Origin: a bacterium
Lineage (GTDB): Bacteria; Actinomycetota; Acidimicrobiia; Acidimicrobiales; Bin134
NCBI GenBank assembly: GCA_026705465.1
Contig: JAPPAP010000013.1
Coordinates: 1-64,000, forward strand
Direction of reading: 5' to 3'
DNA: 64,000 nucleotides
The notes under the pieces are model-generated. The model did not search any database. It worked only from the letters and a program-made list of their open reading frames with translations, and had not been told where the DNA came from. Below, piece by piece: positions 1 through 9,387 of the stretch; the stretch's first letter is position 1, and every line of letters starts with the position of its first letter. A program made the position numbers and the translations under genes.

Positions 1-212
1 CCGGCGATCTCGTAGACGTGCTGGTCACGCTCCCCATCCCCGACGACAGTGGCATCCAAACCCAGGCCACCCTCACCGTGGCCAATGCCGCGGTGGTCAC
101 TGACACCGCCGAGCACGCCGTGACCATCGCCGTTACCAATGAGGAGCTCCTCCCCGTCGCTTCGGCCGTGATCCAGGGCTCGATCACCCTGGCCCTGGTG
201 CAGCCAGGGTGA
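1..212 (+). CDS. CpaB/RcpC-like Flp pilus assembly protein, C-terminal end only
   Basis: The window starts inside this gene; 69 codons (read from base 3) are visible before the TGA stop. The fragment begins GDLVDVLVTLP and ends SITLALVQPG. A GD-x-VDV-x-V strand, a run of short beta strands and a closing TLAL-type strand is the pattern I associate with the C-terminal domain of CpaB/RcpC proteins, which help build Flp/Tad pili in the inner membrane. No signal or SAF domain can be checked because the 5' part is missing. The gene converges on uppP with only 6 bp between the stops. The family call rests on a short tail, so another SAF-domain protein is possible. Confidence 0.5.
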   Translation, partial: GDLVDVLVTLPIPDDSGIQTQATLTVANAAVVTDTAEHAVTIAVTNEELLPVASAVIQGSITLALVQPG

Positions 213-218
213 CAGGCG

Positions 219-1055
219 TTAGCGAACCGATGAAGCGAGCAGGCTGAGCACCAACAGGGCCACCATCACCCGATATATCGCGAACGGGCCAAAGCTGCGG
301 GTGCGCACCAGCGCCAGCAGCCCCTTGACGGCGGCAAACCCGGTGACCGCCGAGGCGGCCATGCCCCAGGCGAATGCGCCTCGGGCATCGGTCGGGATCC
401 CACCCCATCCGCCGATGTCTATGAACAGGTACACGCCCGCCCCGGCGATTATCGGCACGCTCATGAGCATGGCCAGCCGGGCTGCGGCCTCCCGGTCGTA
501 GTTGAGCAGGCGTCCGGCGGTCATGATCACTCCCGAGCGCGACACCCCAGGCTGGAGCGAGCAAGCCTGGGCCAAACCCAGCAGCACTGCGTCGCGCACC
601 CCGACGTCCTCGGTGGGCCGCTGCCCCTGGCGGCGATCGGCCCACCACAGCAGAACGCCGAACACCGCCAGCATCACTGCGGTGAGCCAGATCTCGTCGT
701 CGGCCTCGTCGATCACCGACCGCAGCCCCACCCCCACCGCGGCCGCGGGCACGGTAGCCAAAACCAGCAGCCAACCCAGCCGCCCGTCGGCGGTCATCGG
801 GCGTCGGCGATCGACGACGGCAGCGATCCCGTCTCGCACCAGCGCCCACACCTCCCGTCGCAAGCAGGCCACCAACCCCACCAGGGTTCCCAGGTGAAGC
901 GCCACATCGAACGCCTTCTTGAGGTCGTCGTTGCCCTCGAAGTCGTTCCAATCGGCCAGCCAGGGGATGATCTGGAGGTGCCCGCTGGACGACACCGGCA
1001 GGAATTCGGTTACCCCCTGGGCGATGCCGAGGAGGATGGCGTGCAGGACCGACAT
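219..1055 (-). CDS. uppP: Undecaprenyl-diphosphatase UppP (BacA)
   Basis: Integral membrane enzyme that dephosphorylates undecaprenyl pyrophosphate to recycle the lipid carrier used for peptidoglycan and other envelope polymers. The 278 residues match the usual family length. The N-terminal motif GVTEFLPVSSSGHL (residues about 14-27) carries Glu17, Ser and His, with Gln13 completing the (E/Q)xxxE signature. The second signature PGVSRSG with its arginine lies in the middle, followed by hydrophobic helices to the C-terminus. The ATG start places the first motif at the position seen in E. coli. The stop lies 6 bp from the convergent pilus gene. The upstream neighbour tldE is on the same strand, 24 bp away. 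Confidence 0.95.
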   Translation of the reverse strand: MSVLHAILLGIAQGVTEFLPVSSSGHLQIIPWLADWNDFEGNDDLKKAFDVALHLGTLVGLVACLRREVWALVRDGIAAVVDRRRPMTADGRLGWLLVLATVPAAAVGVGLRSVIDEADDEIWLTAVMLAVFGVLLWWADRRQGQRPTEDVGVRDAVLLGLAQACSLQPGVSRSGVIMTAGRLLNYDREAAARLAMLMSVPIIAGAGVYLFIDIGGWGGIPTDARGAFAWGMAASAVTGFAAVKGLLALVRTRSFGPFAIYRVMVALLVLSLLASSVR

Positions 1056-1079
1056 GGCCTCGTGGCTTGTTGCTAGCCC

Positions 1080-2426
1080 CTAGGCACCGGACATGGTGAC
1101 TTCGGCCACCACCAGCGTGACCCCGGCCGAGCTCATCGGCAGCCAGGTGAGGTCGGATCCCACCGCGGCCACGTCCAGCAGCATCCGCTGGAGAGTGGAG
1201 GCGATGGTGATCTCCCTCACCGGCTCGGCCAACTCGCCGTTGCGGATGCGCAGCCCTTCAGCCCCGGTGGAGAAGTCGCCGCTTACCGGGTTGACCCCAG
1301 AATGCAGGCCCGAAACTCCCTGCACCAACACCCCGTTGTCGATGCCGGCAATGAGTTCGTCCGGGGTGCGGTCGCCGGGAACCAGCGAGAGCGCCTGGCA
1401 CCCCACGCCGGGGGTGCTGGCGTAGCCCCGAACCGCCGAGCCGGTGGAGGCCGATCCCGAGCGCCGGCCGGTGTAGCTGTTGTGCAAGAACCGCTCGAGC
1501 TGGCCGGCGCCGATGAGCTGGTTGCGCCGGGTGGCCAGGCCCTCGCCGTCGGAGTCAGAGGCGGTGAACGCCTCCGGGTTGGTGGGATCGTCCACCAGGG
1601 TGACGCCCGCGGCGGCCACCTGGTCGCCCAGGCGGTCGGCGAACAGTGACCGGCCCTTGAGCACCGCCTCACCCGACAGGGTGCCGCCGATGATGCCCAG
1701 GAACTGGGCGGAGACAAATGGGTCCAGCACCACGGTGACCCGCTCGCTGGGGGGTTGGGTGGCCCCCAGCATCCGGGTGGCCCGCTCCACCGCGTCGGCC
1801 GCGGCCTCGGCCACGTCGAGAGTGCCGGGCTCACGGCCCACCGAGAACCCGAAGCCGGTCTGGGTCTCGTCGTTCTCCGAGGCCAGCGAGTAGGCGGTGA
1901 GATAGCACGAAGTGTCCCGCCCCGAGCTGCGAATGCCGGTGGTGGTGGCGATGGCGTCGGCGCCCACCGCGTCGCCGTAGTCGGCCGACTCCACCCCCAC
2001 GATGCGGGGGTCGCCAGCCTGCACCGCTCGCTCCAGCTCCAGGGCCATGTCGATCTTGGCCTCGGTGCTCACCTCCAGAAGGGCCTCGTGGTAGAGGTCG
2101 AGCTCGGGGGGCGCCACTCCGTCGGGCTCGGCCAGGCCGAAGAACTCGTCGGGCGAGCCGAACACGGCGTTGTCGCGGGCTTCGGCCAGGGTCTCCTCCA
2201 GCACGTCGGTATCGAGCGTGCCAGCGTGGGCGAACCCCTGGCGGCCGTTGGCAATCACCCTCACGCCCACCCCCTGCGACTCGGCCACCGACAGCGACTC
2301 GATCTCGCCTTCGTACACCCGCACGTCGGTCTCTTGGCTGTGGCCGACGACTGCCTCGATCTGCTCGCCGTCGCGGCCCCAGCCCACGATGCGCTCGGCG
2401 ATTTCCAGCAGCTCCTCGGGGTTCAC
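1080..2426 (-). CDS. pmbA: TldE/PmbA-type metallopeptidase subunit
   Basis: Partner subunit of the TldD/TldE heterodimeric protease, a family known for degrading unfolded peptides and maturing microcin- or RiPP-type precursors. The 448 residues and the N-terminal pattern (VRVYEGEIESLSVAESQGVG, residues about 36-55) are typical of PmbA. As in other TldE proteins there is no HExxxH zinc motif; that lies in the TldD partner immediately upstream (40 bp gap, same strand), so the two form an operon. The start is GTG, giving MNPEELLEIA. No RiPP precursor was recognised nearby, so a housekeeping proteolytic role is the default inference. Confidence 0.9.
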   Translation of the reverse strand: MNPEELLEIAERIVGWGRDGEQIEAVVGHSQETDVRVYEGEIESLSVAESQGVGVRVIANGRQGFAHAGTLDTDVLEETLAEARDNAVFGSPDEFFGLAEPDGVAPPELDLYHEALLEVSTEAKIDMALELERAVQAGDPRIVGVESADYGDAVGADAIATTTGIRSSGRDTSCYLTAYSLASENDETQTGFGFSVGREPGTLDVAEAAADAVERATRMLGATQPPSERVTVVLDPFVSAQFLGIIGGTLSGEAVLKGRSLFADRLGDQVAAAGVTLVDDPTNPEAFTASDSDGEGLATRRNQLIGAGQLERFLHNSYTGRRSGSASTGSAVRGYASTPGVGCQALSLVPGDRTPDELIAGIDNGVLVQGVSGLHSGVNPVSGDFSTGAEGLRIRNGELAEPVREITIASTLQRMLLDVAAVGSDLTWLPMSSAGVTLVVAEVTMSGA

Positions 2427-2466
2427 GCTGCGATCCTGTCGATGTTTGGCCCCCGTCGCCGACTGG

Positions 2467-3858
2467 TCACGCCGCGGTTCCGCCGATGGTCATAGACGCC
2501 ACCCGCAGCGTGGGAGTGCCGTCGCCCACCGGGACGCCCTGGCCGTCCTTTCCGCAGGTGCCCGGCGATCCCATGGCGAAGTCGTTGCCCAGCACTTCGA
2601 TGCCGGTCAGCACCTCGGGGCCGTTGCCGATGAGGTTCCCCTCCCGGATTGGGGGCCCGATCTCTCCGTTCTCAATGAGATAGGCCTCGCTCATGCCGAA
2701 CACGAAGTCGCCGGTGGCGGTGTTCACCTGGCCGCCGCCCAAGTGGGCCACGTACACGCCCCGGTCGGTGGCGGCGATGATGTCGGCGGGATCCTCGGAG
2801 CCGTTGGCCAGATAGGTGTTGGTCATCCGCACCATGGGCAGGTGCTGGTAGCTCTGGCGGCGGCCGTTGCCCGAGCTCTCCCGCCCCTGCTTGCGGGCCC
2901 GCAGCAGATCCCACATGTAGTCGGTGAGCACGCCGTTCTCGATGAGCACGTTGCGCTGGGCCGGTCGGCCCTCGTCGTCGATGGCGTAGGCGCCCCACTC
3001 CCGGGCCATGGTCCCGTCGTCGATAAGGGTGACCTCGGGATGGGCCACTTGCTCCCCCACCCGGTCGCGGAACACCGAGGCCTGCTTGGCCACCAGGTCG
3101 GCCTCAAGACCGTGGCCGCAGGCCTCGTGGAACAGCACCCCGCCGCCGCCTGGACCGATCACCACCGGCATCGAGCCGCTGGGCGCTGGCTGGGCGGCCA
3201 GCTTGGTGAGCGCCCGATTGGCCGCGGTGCGGGCCAGGGCGTCCACCTCGTACTCGTCGAACAGCTCGAAGCCGATGGGGCGGCCCACGCTCTCGAACCC
3301 GGTCTGCATGCCGGTGTCTCCCACCGCCACGCACGACACCGCGAACCGGGTGCGCACCTGGTCGTCGCCAGCCAGCAAACCATCGCTGTTGGCCACCAGT
3401 ATGCGGCGGCGGCCGTCGGCGTAGCGGGCCGACACCTGGGTGATGGCCGAGCCCGCCGCTCGGGCGGCCTCGTCGGCCCGGCCCAGCAGCTCCACCTTGG
3501 TGGCCTTGGCCACGGTCTCGGGCAGCACTTGCACTTCTTGGGGGGCTGGGGCATCCACCCGGTCAAGGGCCACCACCTGGTGGCCACCGCCGCCGCCTCG
3601 GGCGGCTGAGGCCGCAGCCCGGGCCGCCTTGGCCAAACCGGCCTCGCTCAAGTCAGACGTGTGGGCGAAACCGGTGGTATCCCCCACCACGACCCGGATT
3701 CCCGCTCCCCGGGTGCGCCCCGAGCTCAGCTCCTCCACTTTGCCGTCGTCGAGCAGCGCCGACGACGAGCGCCGGTCCTCCACGAAGACCTCGGCGAACT
3801 CGCCCCCGGTTTTCAACGCCTCCGACAGCGTGCCGGCAACAACAGACTCGTCGATCAC
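2467..3858 (-). CDS. tldD: TldD metalloprotease subunit
   Basis: Catalytic zinc-binding subunit of the TldD/TldE protease. The motif HEACGHGLEADLV supplies the HExxxH zinc site in the middle of the 463-residue chain, and the N-terminal half has the TldD pattern SSALLDDGKVEELSSGRTRG. Conserved C-terminal glycine-rich stretches (GSPGTCGKDGQGVPVGDG) match the family. The GTG start is preceded by a good ribosome site (AGGAGAGG) on the minus strand and fits the family length. It is first in a two-gene operon with tldE downstream. Confidence 0.93.
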   Translation of the reverse strand: MIDESVVAGTLSEALKTGGEFAEVFVEDRRSSSALLDDGKVEELSSGRTRGAGIRVVVGDTTGFAHTSDLSEAGLAKAARAAASAARGGGGGHQVVALDRVDAPAPQEVQVLPETVAKATKVELLGRADEAARAAGSAITQVSARYADGRRRILVANSDGLLAGDDQVRTRFAVSCVAVGDTGMQTGFESVGRPIGFELFDEYEVDALARTAANRALTKLAAQPAPSGSMPVVIGPGGGGVLFHEACGHGLEADLVAKQASVFRDRVGEQVAHPEVTLIDDGTMAREWGAYAIDDEGRPAQRNVLIENGVLTDYMWDLLRARKQGRESSGNGRRQSYQHLPMVRMTNTYLANGSEDPADIIAATDRGVYVAHLGGGQVNTATGDFVFGMSEAYLIENGEIGPPIREGNLIGNGPEVLTGIEVLGNDFAMGSPGTCGKDGQGVPVGDGTPTLRVASMTIGGTAA

Positions 3859-3931
3859 AGCCTCTCCTCTTGTCTTGCCGCCGTAGCCTACCGACCTCCC
3901 GCCGAAATCGGGAACAGAGCCCGCCGATGGT

Positions 3932-5566
3932 TCAGCCCAGGTTTGAGCGGCGGGGGTAGGCGTGCTCGGTGTCGCAGATCACGTTGACCACGTAGGGCAC
4001 GCCGGAGTCAAGGGCTCGCTTCAGGGCAGGGGCGATGTCGTCAGGACGCTCCACCGTCTCTCCGGCACCGCCTAGGGCAGCCACCACCTGGTCGTAGCGG
4101 CAGCCCACCTGGAGGTCGGCGGCCACGTCGTAGCCGTACATCTGGCGCATGGGGTGCTTCTCCAGGCCCCAGCAGCCGTTATTGCCCACCACGATGGCCA
4201 CCGGCAGGTTGTGGCGCACCAGCGAGTCGGCGTCCATCAGCGAGAACCCGGCCGCTCCGTCGCCCAGCATCAGCACCACTTGGCGATCGGGGTGGGCCAC
4301 CCGGGCGGCCATGGCGTAGCCCAAGCCGGTGCCCAGACAACCGTAGGGACCGGGATCGAGCCAATGACCCGGCAGGTAGGAGTCCACAAACCGCCCGGCG
4401 TAGGACACGAAGTCGCCGCCGTCGCCGATCACCACCGCGTCGCGGTCCAGCACCTGGCGCAGCTCTCCGTACACCCGAGTGGGCAGAATGGGATCGGCCC
4501 CGGTGGTCAGCAGGTCCTCCTCATCGGCCCGGGCCGCATCCTCTGCGTCGCGCAATTTGGTTACCCATTGGTCGCGCTCGGAAGGGTGGGCCGGCGCGGG
4601 GCCGTCAGCCAGCGCGGTCATCATCTGGACCAAGTCTCCCGACAACGTTGCCGCAGTTTGCACATGGTCCGACACCGACTCGGCGCTGTCGGTGAGGTGC
4701 ACTACCTGGGCGTCGCCGAACCGGCCGAACGAGAGCCGGAAGTCAAGCGGAGTGCCGGCCACGATCACCAGGTCGGCATCCGAGCGCAGCATCCGCCGGG
4801 TGCGGCTGAAGAACAACTCGTGGTCGGCGGGCAGACACCCCCGGCCCAAGCCGTTGGCGAAGGCCGGCAGCCGCTGAGCCTCCACCCAGGCTCGCAACTC
4901 TTCCCAGGCACCGTCCCAGTACACGTCGGTGCCCACCAACAGAGCCGGGCGCTGGGCCGCAGCCACCAGGTCGGCCACCGCGGCCACCCCATCCAGATCG
5001 GGGGCCTCGCCCACCGGGATGGGCTCATCGGGCACGGTGCCGGAACCCTCAGAGAAAAGCACGTCCATGGGATAGTCCACGAACACCGGGCCCCGATGGG
5101 GGGTCATCGCGGCCTGCACCGCCCGGTAGGTGGCGGCGGCCAGATCGTCGCCGCCCCCCGCAGTGAGCGATCGCTTGGTGACCGGGGCCAGGATGGGGAC
5201 GTGGTCCAGCTCTTGGAGAGAGCCCGATCCCCAGCGGGCTTCCGGGGCCCGGCCCCCCAGCACCACCAGCGGCGCGCCGTTCAGCCACGCAGTGGTCACC
5301 GCGCTCACCGAGTTGGTCACCCCGGGACCGGCGGTGACCGCAGCCACCCCCGGACGCCGGGTCAGCTTGGCCAGCGCCTCGGCGGCGAACACCGCGGTCT
5401 GCTCATGGCGCACGTCGTAGAGCACCACGTCGCCGCGCTTAACGGCCGCGTCATACAGCGGGAAGATGTGGCCTCCCGAAAGGGTGAACAGCTCCTTCAC
5501 CCCGAAGGGAGCCAGAGCGGCCAGCACTTGATCGCCCCCGTGACCGGTGACCTCATTTCCCGACAT
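3932..5566 (-). CDS. Thiamine-diphosphate-dependent enzyme of the acetolactate synthase / oxalyl-CoA decarboxylase superfamily
   Basis: A 544-residue three-domain ThDP enzyme. The N-terminal PYR domain (about 5-170) carries the cofactor-activating glutamate, Glu55 in YDVRHEQTAVFAAEA. The middle nucleotide-fold domain spans about 185-320. The C-terminal PP domain has the metal/ThDP motif from GDG435 to NN463. Members make or break 2-keto-acid C-C bonds (acetolactate synthase, 2-hydroxyacyl-CoA lyase, oxalyl-CoA decarboxylase). No small regulatory subunit and no ilv or frc-type gene adjoins it, so anabolic acetolactate synthase is unlikely and the substrate is open. ATG start with a purine-rich GGTGAGGTGA upstream. 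Divergent from the flippase-like gene. Confidence 0.8.
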   Translation of the reverse strand: MSGNEVTGHGGDQVLAALAPFGVKELFTLSGGHIFPLYDAAVKRGDVVLYDVRHEQTAVFAAEALAKLTRRPGVAAVTAGPGVTNSVSAVTTAWLNGAPLVVLGGRAPEARWGSGSLQELDHVPILAPVTKRSLTAGGGDDLAAATYRAVQAAMTPHRGPVFVDYPMDVLFSEGSGTVPDEPIPVGEAPDLDGVAAVADLVAAAQRPALLVGTDVYWDGAWEELRAWVEAQRLPAFANGLGRGCLPADHELFFSRTRRMLRSDADLVIVAGTPLDFRLSFGRFGDAQVVHLTDSAESVSDHVQTAATLSGDLVQMMTALADGPAPAHPSERDQWVTKLRDAEDAARADEEDLLTTGADPILPTRVYGELRQVLDRDAVVIGDGGDFVSYAGRFVDSYLPGHWLDPGPYGCLGTGLGYAMAARVAHPDRQVVLMLGDGAAGFSLMDADSLVRHNLPVAIVVGNNGCWGLEKHPMRQMYGYDVAADLQVGCRYDQVVAALGGAGETVERPDDIAPALKRALDSGVPYVVNVICDTEHAYPRRSNLG

Positions 5567-5598
5567 TCACCTCACCGTAATATCCACACGGCCACGTC

Positions 5599-5617
5599 GG
5601 GCCAATAGCCTTGGCCC
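5599..5617. promoter_or_regulatory. Inverted repeat in a divergent intergenic region (possible operator)
   Basis: GGGCCAA, 5-nt spacer, TTGGCCC: a perfect 7-bp inverted repeat in the 122-bp gap between the divergent ThDP enzyme and the flippase-like gene. A second 7-bp inverted pair, TGACCCC (5620-5626) and GGGGTCA (5657-5663), lies beside it. Either could be a repressor site or a transcript hairpin; nothing identifies the regulator. Confidence 0.3.
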
Positions 5618-5688
5618 AATGACCCCGACGGCCGCCTCAACCGGTTGCGCGTGCCCGGGGTCACTCCTACCCGTCAGCGAGTCCGGGC

Positions 5689-6684
5689 TTGACTGAGAAG
5701 CACACCACCCGCCGGGTGCTCAGCATCGTGCTCCGGGTGGGCATCAGCGTGGCCCTGTTCTTCTTGTTGATCTGGTGGCTGCCGTCGTTCGACGCCGACA
5801 AGCTGTGGCCCGACTTCAACTCGGCCACCCCCTTCTGGCTCGTCGGAGCGCTTCTGCTCACCGTTCTCGGCAACATGGTGGCCACCGCCCGCTGGTACGA
5901 GGTGGCCGTTGCCCTTGGGCTCAAGGTGAAGCCCCGACGCATGTTCTCCCACTACATGGCGGGGATGTTCATCTCCAACTTCGTGCCCACCACCGTGGGC
6001 GGCGACGTGCTGCGGATGTCCCGGCTCACCAACGACACCGGCGACGGCCCCCACAGCTTCGCCTCGGTGCTGCTGGAGCGGCTCAGCGGCTGGATCGTGC
6101 TTCCGGTGTTCACCCTCCTGGGCCTGGCGCTGGATGAAGAGCTGCGGTCGCTGGGCGCCCCCACCCGAGTGGCAGCCAGCACTGCCGGTCTCACCCTGTT
6201 GGCTCTGGCCTTGATCTTGCTGCTGGTGGGCAATCAGCGGTTCGGTCGCCTGGTCAGCAGGCGCAATGGCTGGGTCCGCTTCGTCAACGGGCTGCACATG
6301 GGCATCGACGAACTGAGGGCCAAGCCTCGCGACACCGGCCGAGTGCTGATAACCGCCTTCGCCTACCAGGCTGTCATGCTGGCCGCCGCGGGGTGCGCAG
6401 CCAAGGTGGTGGGGATCGACGGGCTCGGGGCCACCGAGCTGATGGCGTTTATCCCGGCGGTGCTCATCATCCAGGTGCTGCCCATCGGCCTGGGAGGACT
6501 CGGCCTGCGGGAAGGGGCCTTGGTGCTGTTCCTGCACGATTTGGGCGTGCCCGACGAACGAGCCATCGCCATGGGCCTGCTGCTCTATTTCCTGACCGTG
6601 GGCGGCAGCCTGGTGGGCCTGCTGCCGCTGGTTTTCGGCGGCCGCTACTGGCAGCGGGCCTCACGCTCTCGCCGTGAGCACTGA
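5689..6684 (+). CDS. YbhN/UPF0104-type membrane protein (lysylphosphatidylglycerol synthase transmembrane-like flippase domain)
   Basis: Polytopic membrane protein of 331 residues with about eight hydrophobic helices. The segment MFISNFVPTTVGGDVLRMSR (about 88-107) and the later IQVLPIGLGGLGLREGALV are hallmark loops of the family that includes the flippase domain of MprF and YbhN. Family members are thought to move lipids or lipid-linked sugars across the membrane; the substrate here is unknown. The TTG at 5689 is the only start codon between the preceding in-frame stop (5620) and the conserved region. A PAP2 membrane protein follows 21 bp downstream, so both may act in envelope lipid metabolism. 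Confidence 0.8.
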   Translation: MTEKHTTRRVLSIVLRVGISVALFFLLIWWLPSFDADKLWPDFNSATPFWLVGALLLTVLGNMVATARWYEVAVALGLKVKPRRMFSHYMAGMFISNFVPTTVGGDVLRMSRLTNDTGDGPHSFASVLLERLSGWIVLPVFTLLGLALDEELRSLGAPTRVAASTAGLTLLALALILLLVGNQRFGRLVSRRNGWVRFVNGLHMGIDELRAKPRDTGRVLITAFAYQAVMLAAAGCAAKVVGIDGLGATELMAFIPAVLIIQVLPIGLGGLGLREGALVLFLHDLGVPDERAIAMGLLLYFLTVGGSLVGLLPLVFGGRYWQRASRSRREH

Positions 6685-6705
6685 CCGCAGGCGGCGCTCG
6701 TAGCC

Positions 6706-7488
6706 ATGGCACTGTCCTCACTAAAGCCGGGCATTGCATCCAAGAGCCGCACCCGGCCTCGCTGGTATCTGGAGCTGGCCGTCATCGGCGCTTTCTACGG
6801 CATCTACTCATGGGTGCGGAACCAGTTCGGCTCCGCGGCGGTGGAACCGGCCAAAGCCCAGGCCAATGCCGAATTGGTAATCGACTGGGAGCGCAGCATA
6901 GGCCTGTACTTCGAGCGCGACCTCCAAGACCTGTTCATCGGCTGGGTGTCGTTCATCCAGTTCTGGAACCTGTTCTACGGGCTCTTCCACTTCGCGGTCA
7001 CCGCCTTCACCCTCATCTGGCTCTACTGGCGCTTCCCCCGGCACTACCCGTTCTGGCGCACCACCGGGCTGTTGACCACCGGGTCGGCCCTGGTGGGGTT
7101 TGCCCTGTTCCCGCTCATGCCCCCCCGCCTGCTGTCGGTGGGCGGCCGCTACGGCGGCGACCTGCCCGAAACCGGGTACGTCGACACGGTGACTGATCTG
7201 GGCGGGCTGTGGTCGTTCACCTCGGGGGCGGCCGAAACGCTCTCCAACCAGTACGCGGCCATGCCCAGCCTGCATTTCGCCTGGGCCTTGTGGTGCTACC
7301 TGGCCCTGCGCAAGCACCTGGTCCATCCGGCGGCAAGGTGGGCCATTGCCGCCTATCCCTGGCTCACGCTGTTCGCCATCGTGGTGACCGCCAATCATTT
7401 TTGGATCGACGCGGTGGGCGGACTGGGCGCACTGGGTGTGGGCTGGCTCGCAGCACGGGGCTACCACGCGTGGCGGGACCGCGAGTAA
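6706..7488 (+). CDS. PAP2-superfamily membrane protein (inositolphosphotransferase/phosphatase-like)
   Basis: 260-residue protein with about six membrane helices. The PAP2 catalytic signatures are visible as QYAAMPSLHFAWALW (His in motif 2) and VVTANHFWIDAVGG (His and Asp in motif 3). The wording of these motifs resembles the PAP2_3 group related to inositol phosphorylceramide synthases rather than soluble acid phosphatases. The likely role is phosphoryl transfer or hydrolysis on a lipid phosphate at the outer membrane face. It lies between the flippase-like gene and dxs on the same strand. Exact substrate not determinable. Confidence 0.82.
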   Translation: MALSSLKPGIASKSRTRPRWYLELAVIGAFYGIYSWVRNQFGSAAVEPAKAQANAELVIDWERSIGLYFERDLQDLFIGWVSFIQFWNLFYGLFHFAVTAFTLIWLYWRFPRHYPFWRTTGLLTTGSALVGFALFPLMPPRLLSVGGRYGGDLPETGYVDTVTDLGGLWSFTSGAAETLSNQYAAMPSLHFAWALWCYLALRKHLVHPAARWAIAAYPWLTLFAIVVTANHFWIDAVGGLGALGVGWLAARGYHAWRDRE

Positions 7489-7518
7489 CCTGAATCCCCC
7501 CAACCCGCAGGGAGGGAA

Positions 7519-9363
7519 ATGGACACCAATCACCTACGCAAGATCACCTGTCCAGCCGACCTCCGCCGCCTGGGCGACGAGGAATTGACCGAGCTGGCCG
7601 AGGAGATCCGCGAGTTCATCGTCGACACGGTGAACGCCACCGGAGGCCATCTGGGCTCAAACCTGGGCGTAGTGGAGTTGACGCTGGCCCTTCACCTGGT
7701 GTTCGACTCCCCCCGCGACATCATCCTGTGGGACACCGGCCACCAGGCCTACGTACACAAGATGCTCACCGGGCGGCTGGACCAGTTCAAGACGCTGCGC
7801 CAGCCCGGCGGCCTGTCGGGATACCCGAGCCGGGAAGAGTCCCCCCACGACTGGATCGAGAACAGCCACGCCTCCACCGTGTTGAGCTATGCCCACGGCC
7901 TGGCCACCGCCCAACAAGCTGACGGCGGCGACCACCGGCGGGTGATCGCCGTGGTGGGCGACGGCTCTCTCACCGGAGGGGTGGCCTTCGAGGGGCTCAA
8001 CAACATCGGGCACTCGGGCTGCGATGTGACCCTCGTGCTCAACGACAACGGGCGCTCCTATGCCCCAACGATCTCCCGCCTGTCGGAGAGCCTGTTGCGG
8101 GTGCGGATGGACCCCCGCTATGTCCGCACCGACAACCAGGTTCGCAAGGTTCTTCAGAACATCCCCTGGGTGGGCGACCTGGCCGGCCGGACTGTCGGGG
8201 CCGCAAAGGCCGCGGTGCGGGAGATGGTGGAGCCCCGCACGTTCTTCGACGAGCTGGGCATCAGCTACTTCGGCCCGTTCGACGGCCATGACTTGGCCAA
8301 GCTGGAGCGGGTGTTCAGCCGGGTCTCCCATCTCGAGGGGCCGTGCTTGGTGCATGTGCTCACCCAGAAGGGCCGGGGATACGCCCCGGCCGAGAACGAC
8401 CCGGTCAAGAACATGCACGACACCTCGTACGCCAAGCCGGGGAGCTACACCGAGGCGTTCACCACTGCGCTGATCAAGGAGGCCGAGGCCCGACCCGAGC
8501 TGGTGGCCATCACCGCGGCCATGCCCGACTCCACCGGGCTGTTGCCGTTCGCCGAGCGATTCCCCGAGCGCTGCTTCGACGTGGGCATCGCCGAGCAGCA
8601 CGCGGTGACTGCGGCGGCGGGCATGGCGATGGGCGGGCTTCGCCCGGTAGTGGCCATCTACTCCACGTTTTTGACCCGGGCCATCGACCAGGTGAACCTC
8701 GATGTGGGGCTGCACGGCCAACCGGTAGTGTTCTGCCTGGATCGGGCCGGAATCACCGGCGACGACGGTCCGTCGCACCACGGCGTGCTCGACATGGTGC
8801 TGCTCACCAAGATCCCCGGCATGACCGTGCTGGCCCCGTCGTCGTATCAGGAACTCCAGCAGATGCTGCACGACGCCCTGGAGATCACCACCGGCCCGGT
8901 GGCCCTGCGGTGGGCCAAGACCGCGGCCCCATCGGTGCCGGAGCAGCAGGTGGGCTTCGGGCTCAAGGGTCGCAAGGTGCGAGAGGGCTCCGACGTGTGC
9001 CTGCTGTCGGTGGGCAAGATGCTGGAATCGGCAGAAGAAGCCGCCGATTTGCTGGAAGCCGACGGCGTGTCGGCCACCGTGTGGGACATCCGCTGTGTCA
9101 AGCCCCTCGACGAGGACATGCTGGCCGACGCCGCCCGCCATAAGGCGGTAGTGACCATCGAAGACGGCTGGCAAGAGGGGGGCGCAGGCAGCTCTGTGGC
9201 CCACCACTTGGCCCACTCCGGTCGCGAGGGGCCATTGCCGGCTATCCGGGTACTGGGGGTGCCCAACCAGTACCTCCCCCAGGGCAAACCCGACCAGATC
9301 CTGGCCGATTGCGGTCTCGATGCCGCCGGTATCGCCGCCTCTGCCCGTCAAGCGCTCGCATGA
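7519..9363 (+). CDS. dxs: 1-deoxy-D-xylulose-5-phosphate synthase
   Basis: First enzyme of the MEP isoprenoid pathway, condensing pyruvate and glyceraldehyde 3-phosphate with ThDP. The 614 residues fit. Visible are GGHLGSNLGVVELTLALH and WDTGHQAYVHKMLTGR (substrate and ThDP histidines), GDGSLTGGVAFEGLNN (Mg/ThDP site, about 153-168) and GIAEQHAVTAAAGMAMGG in the transketolase-type pyrimidine domain. The ATG is preceded by the strong ribosome site GGGAGGG. It sits apart from other MEP genes, as is common in actinobacteria. Its product feeds the undecaprenyl lipids handled by uppP. Confidence 0.96.
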   Translation: MDTNHLRKITCPADLRRLGDEELTELAEEIREFIVDTVNATGGHLGSNLGVVELTLALHLVFDSPRDIILWDTGHQAYVHKMLTGRLDQFKTLRQPGGLSGYPSREESPHDWIENSHASTVLSYAHGLATAQQADGGDHRRVIAVVGDGSLTGGVAFEGLNNIGHSGCDVTLVLNDNGRSYAPTISRLSESLLRVRMDPRYVRTDNQVRKVLQNIPWVGDLAGRTVGAAKAAVREMVEPRTFFDELGISYFGPFDGHDLAKLERVFSRVSHLEGPCLVHVLTQKGRGYAPAENDPVKNMHDTSYAKPGSYTEAFTTALIKEAEARPELVAITAAMPDSTGLLPFAERFPERCFDVGIAEQHAVTAAAGMAMGGLRPVVAIYSTFLTRAIDQVNLDVGLHGQPVVFCLDRAGITGDDGPSHHGVLDMVLLTKIPGMTVLAPSSYQELQQMLHDALEITTGPVALRWAKTAAPSVPEQQVGFGLKGRKVREGSDVCLLSVGKMLESAEEAADLLEADGVSATVWDIRCVKPLDEDMLADAARHKAVVTIEDGWQEGGAGSSVAHHLAHSGREGPLPAIRVLGVPNQYLPQGKPDQILADCGLDAAGIAASARQALA

Positions 9364-9387
9364 CCGACGGACGAGGGATTTCTCCGG

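Noticed and set aside
2170..3609. 479-codon plus-strand open frame across tldE/tldD
   Set aside because: Antisense to the recognised tldE and tldD; low-complexity composition and no start context.
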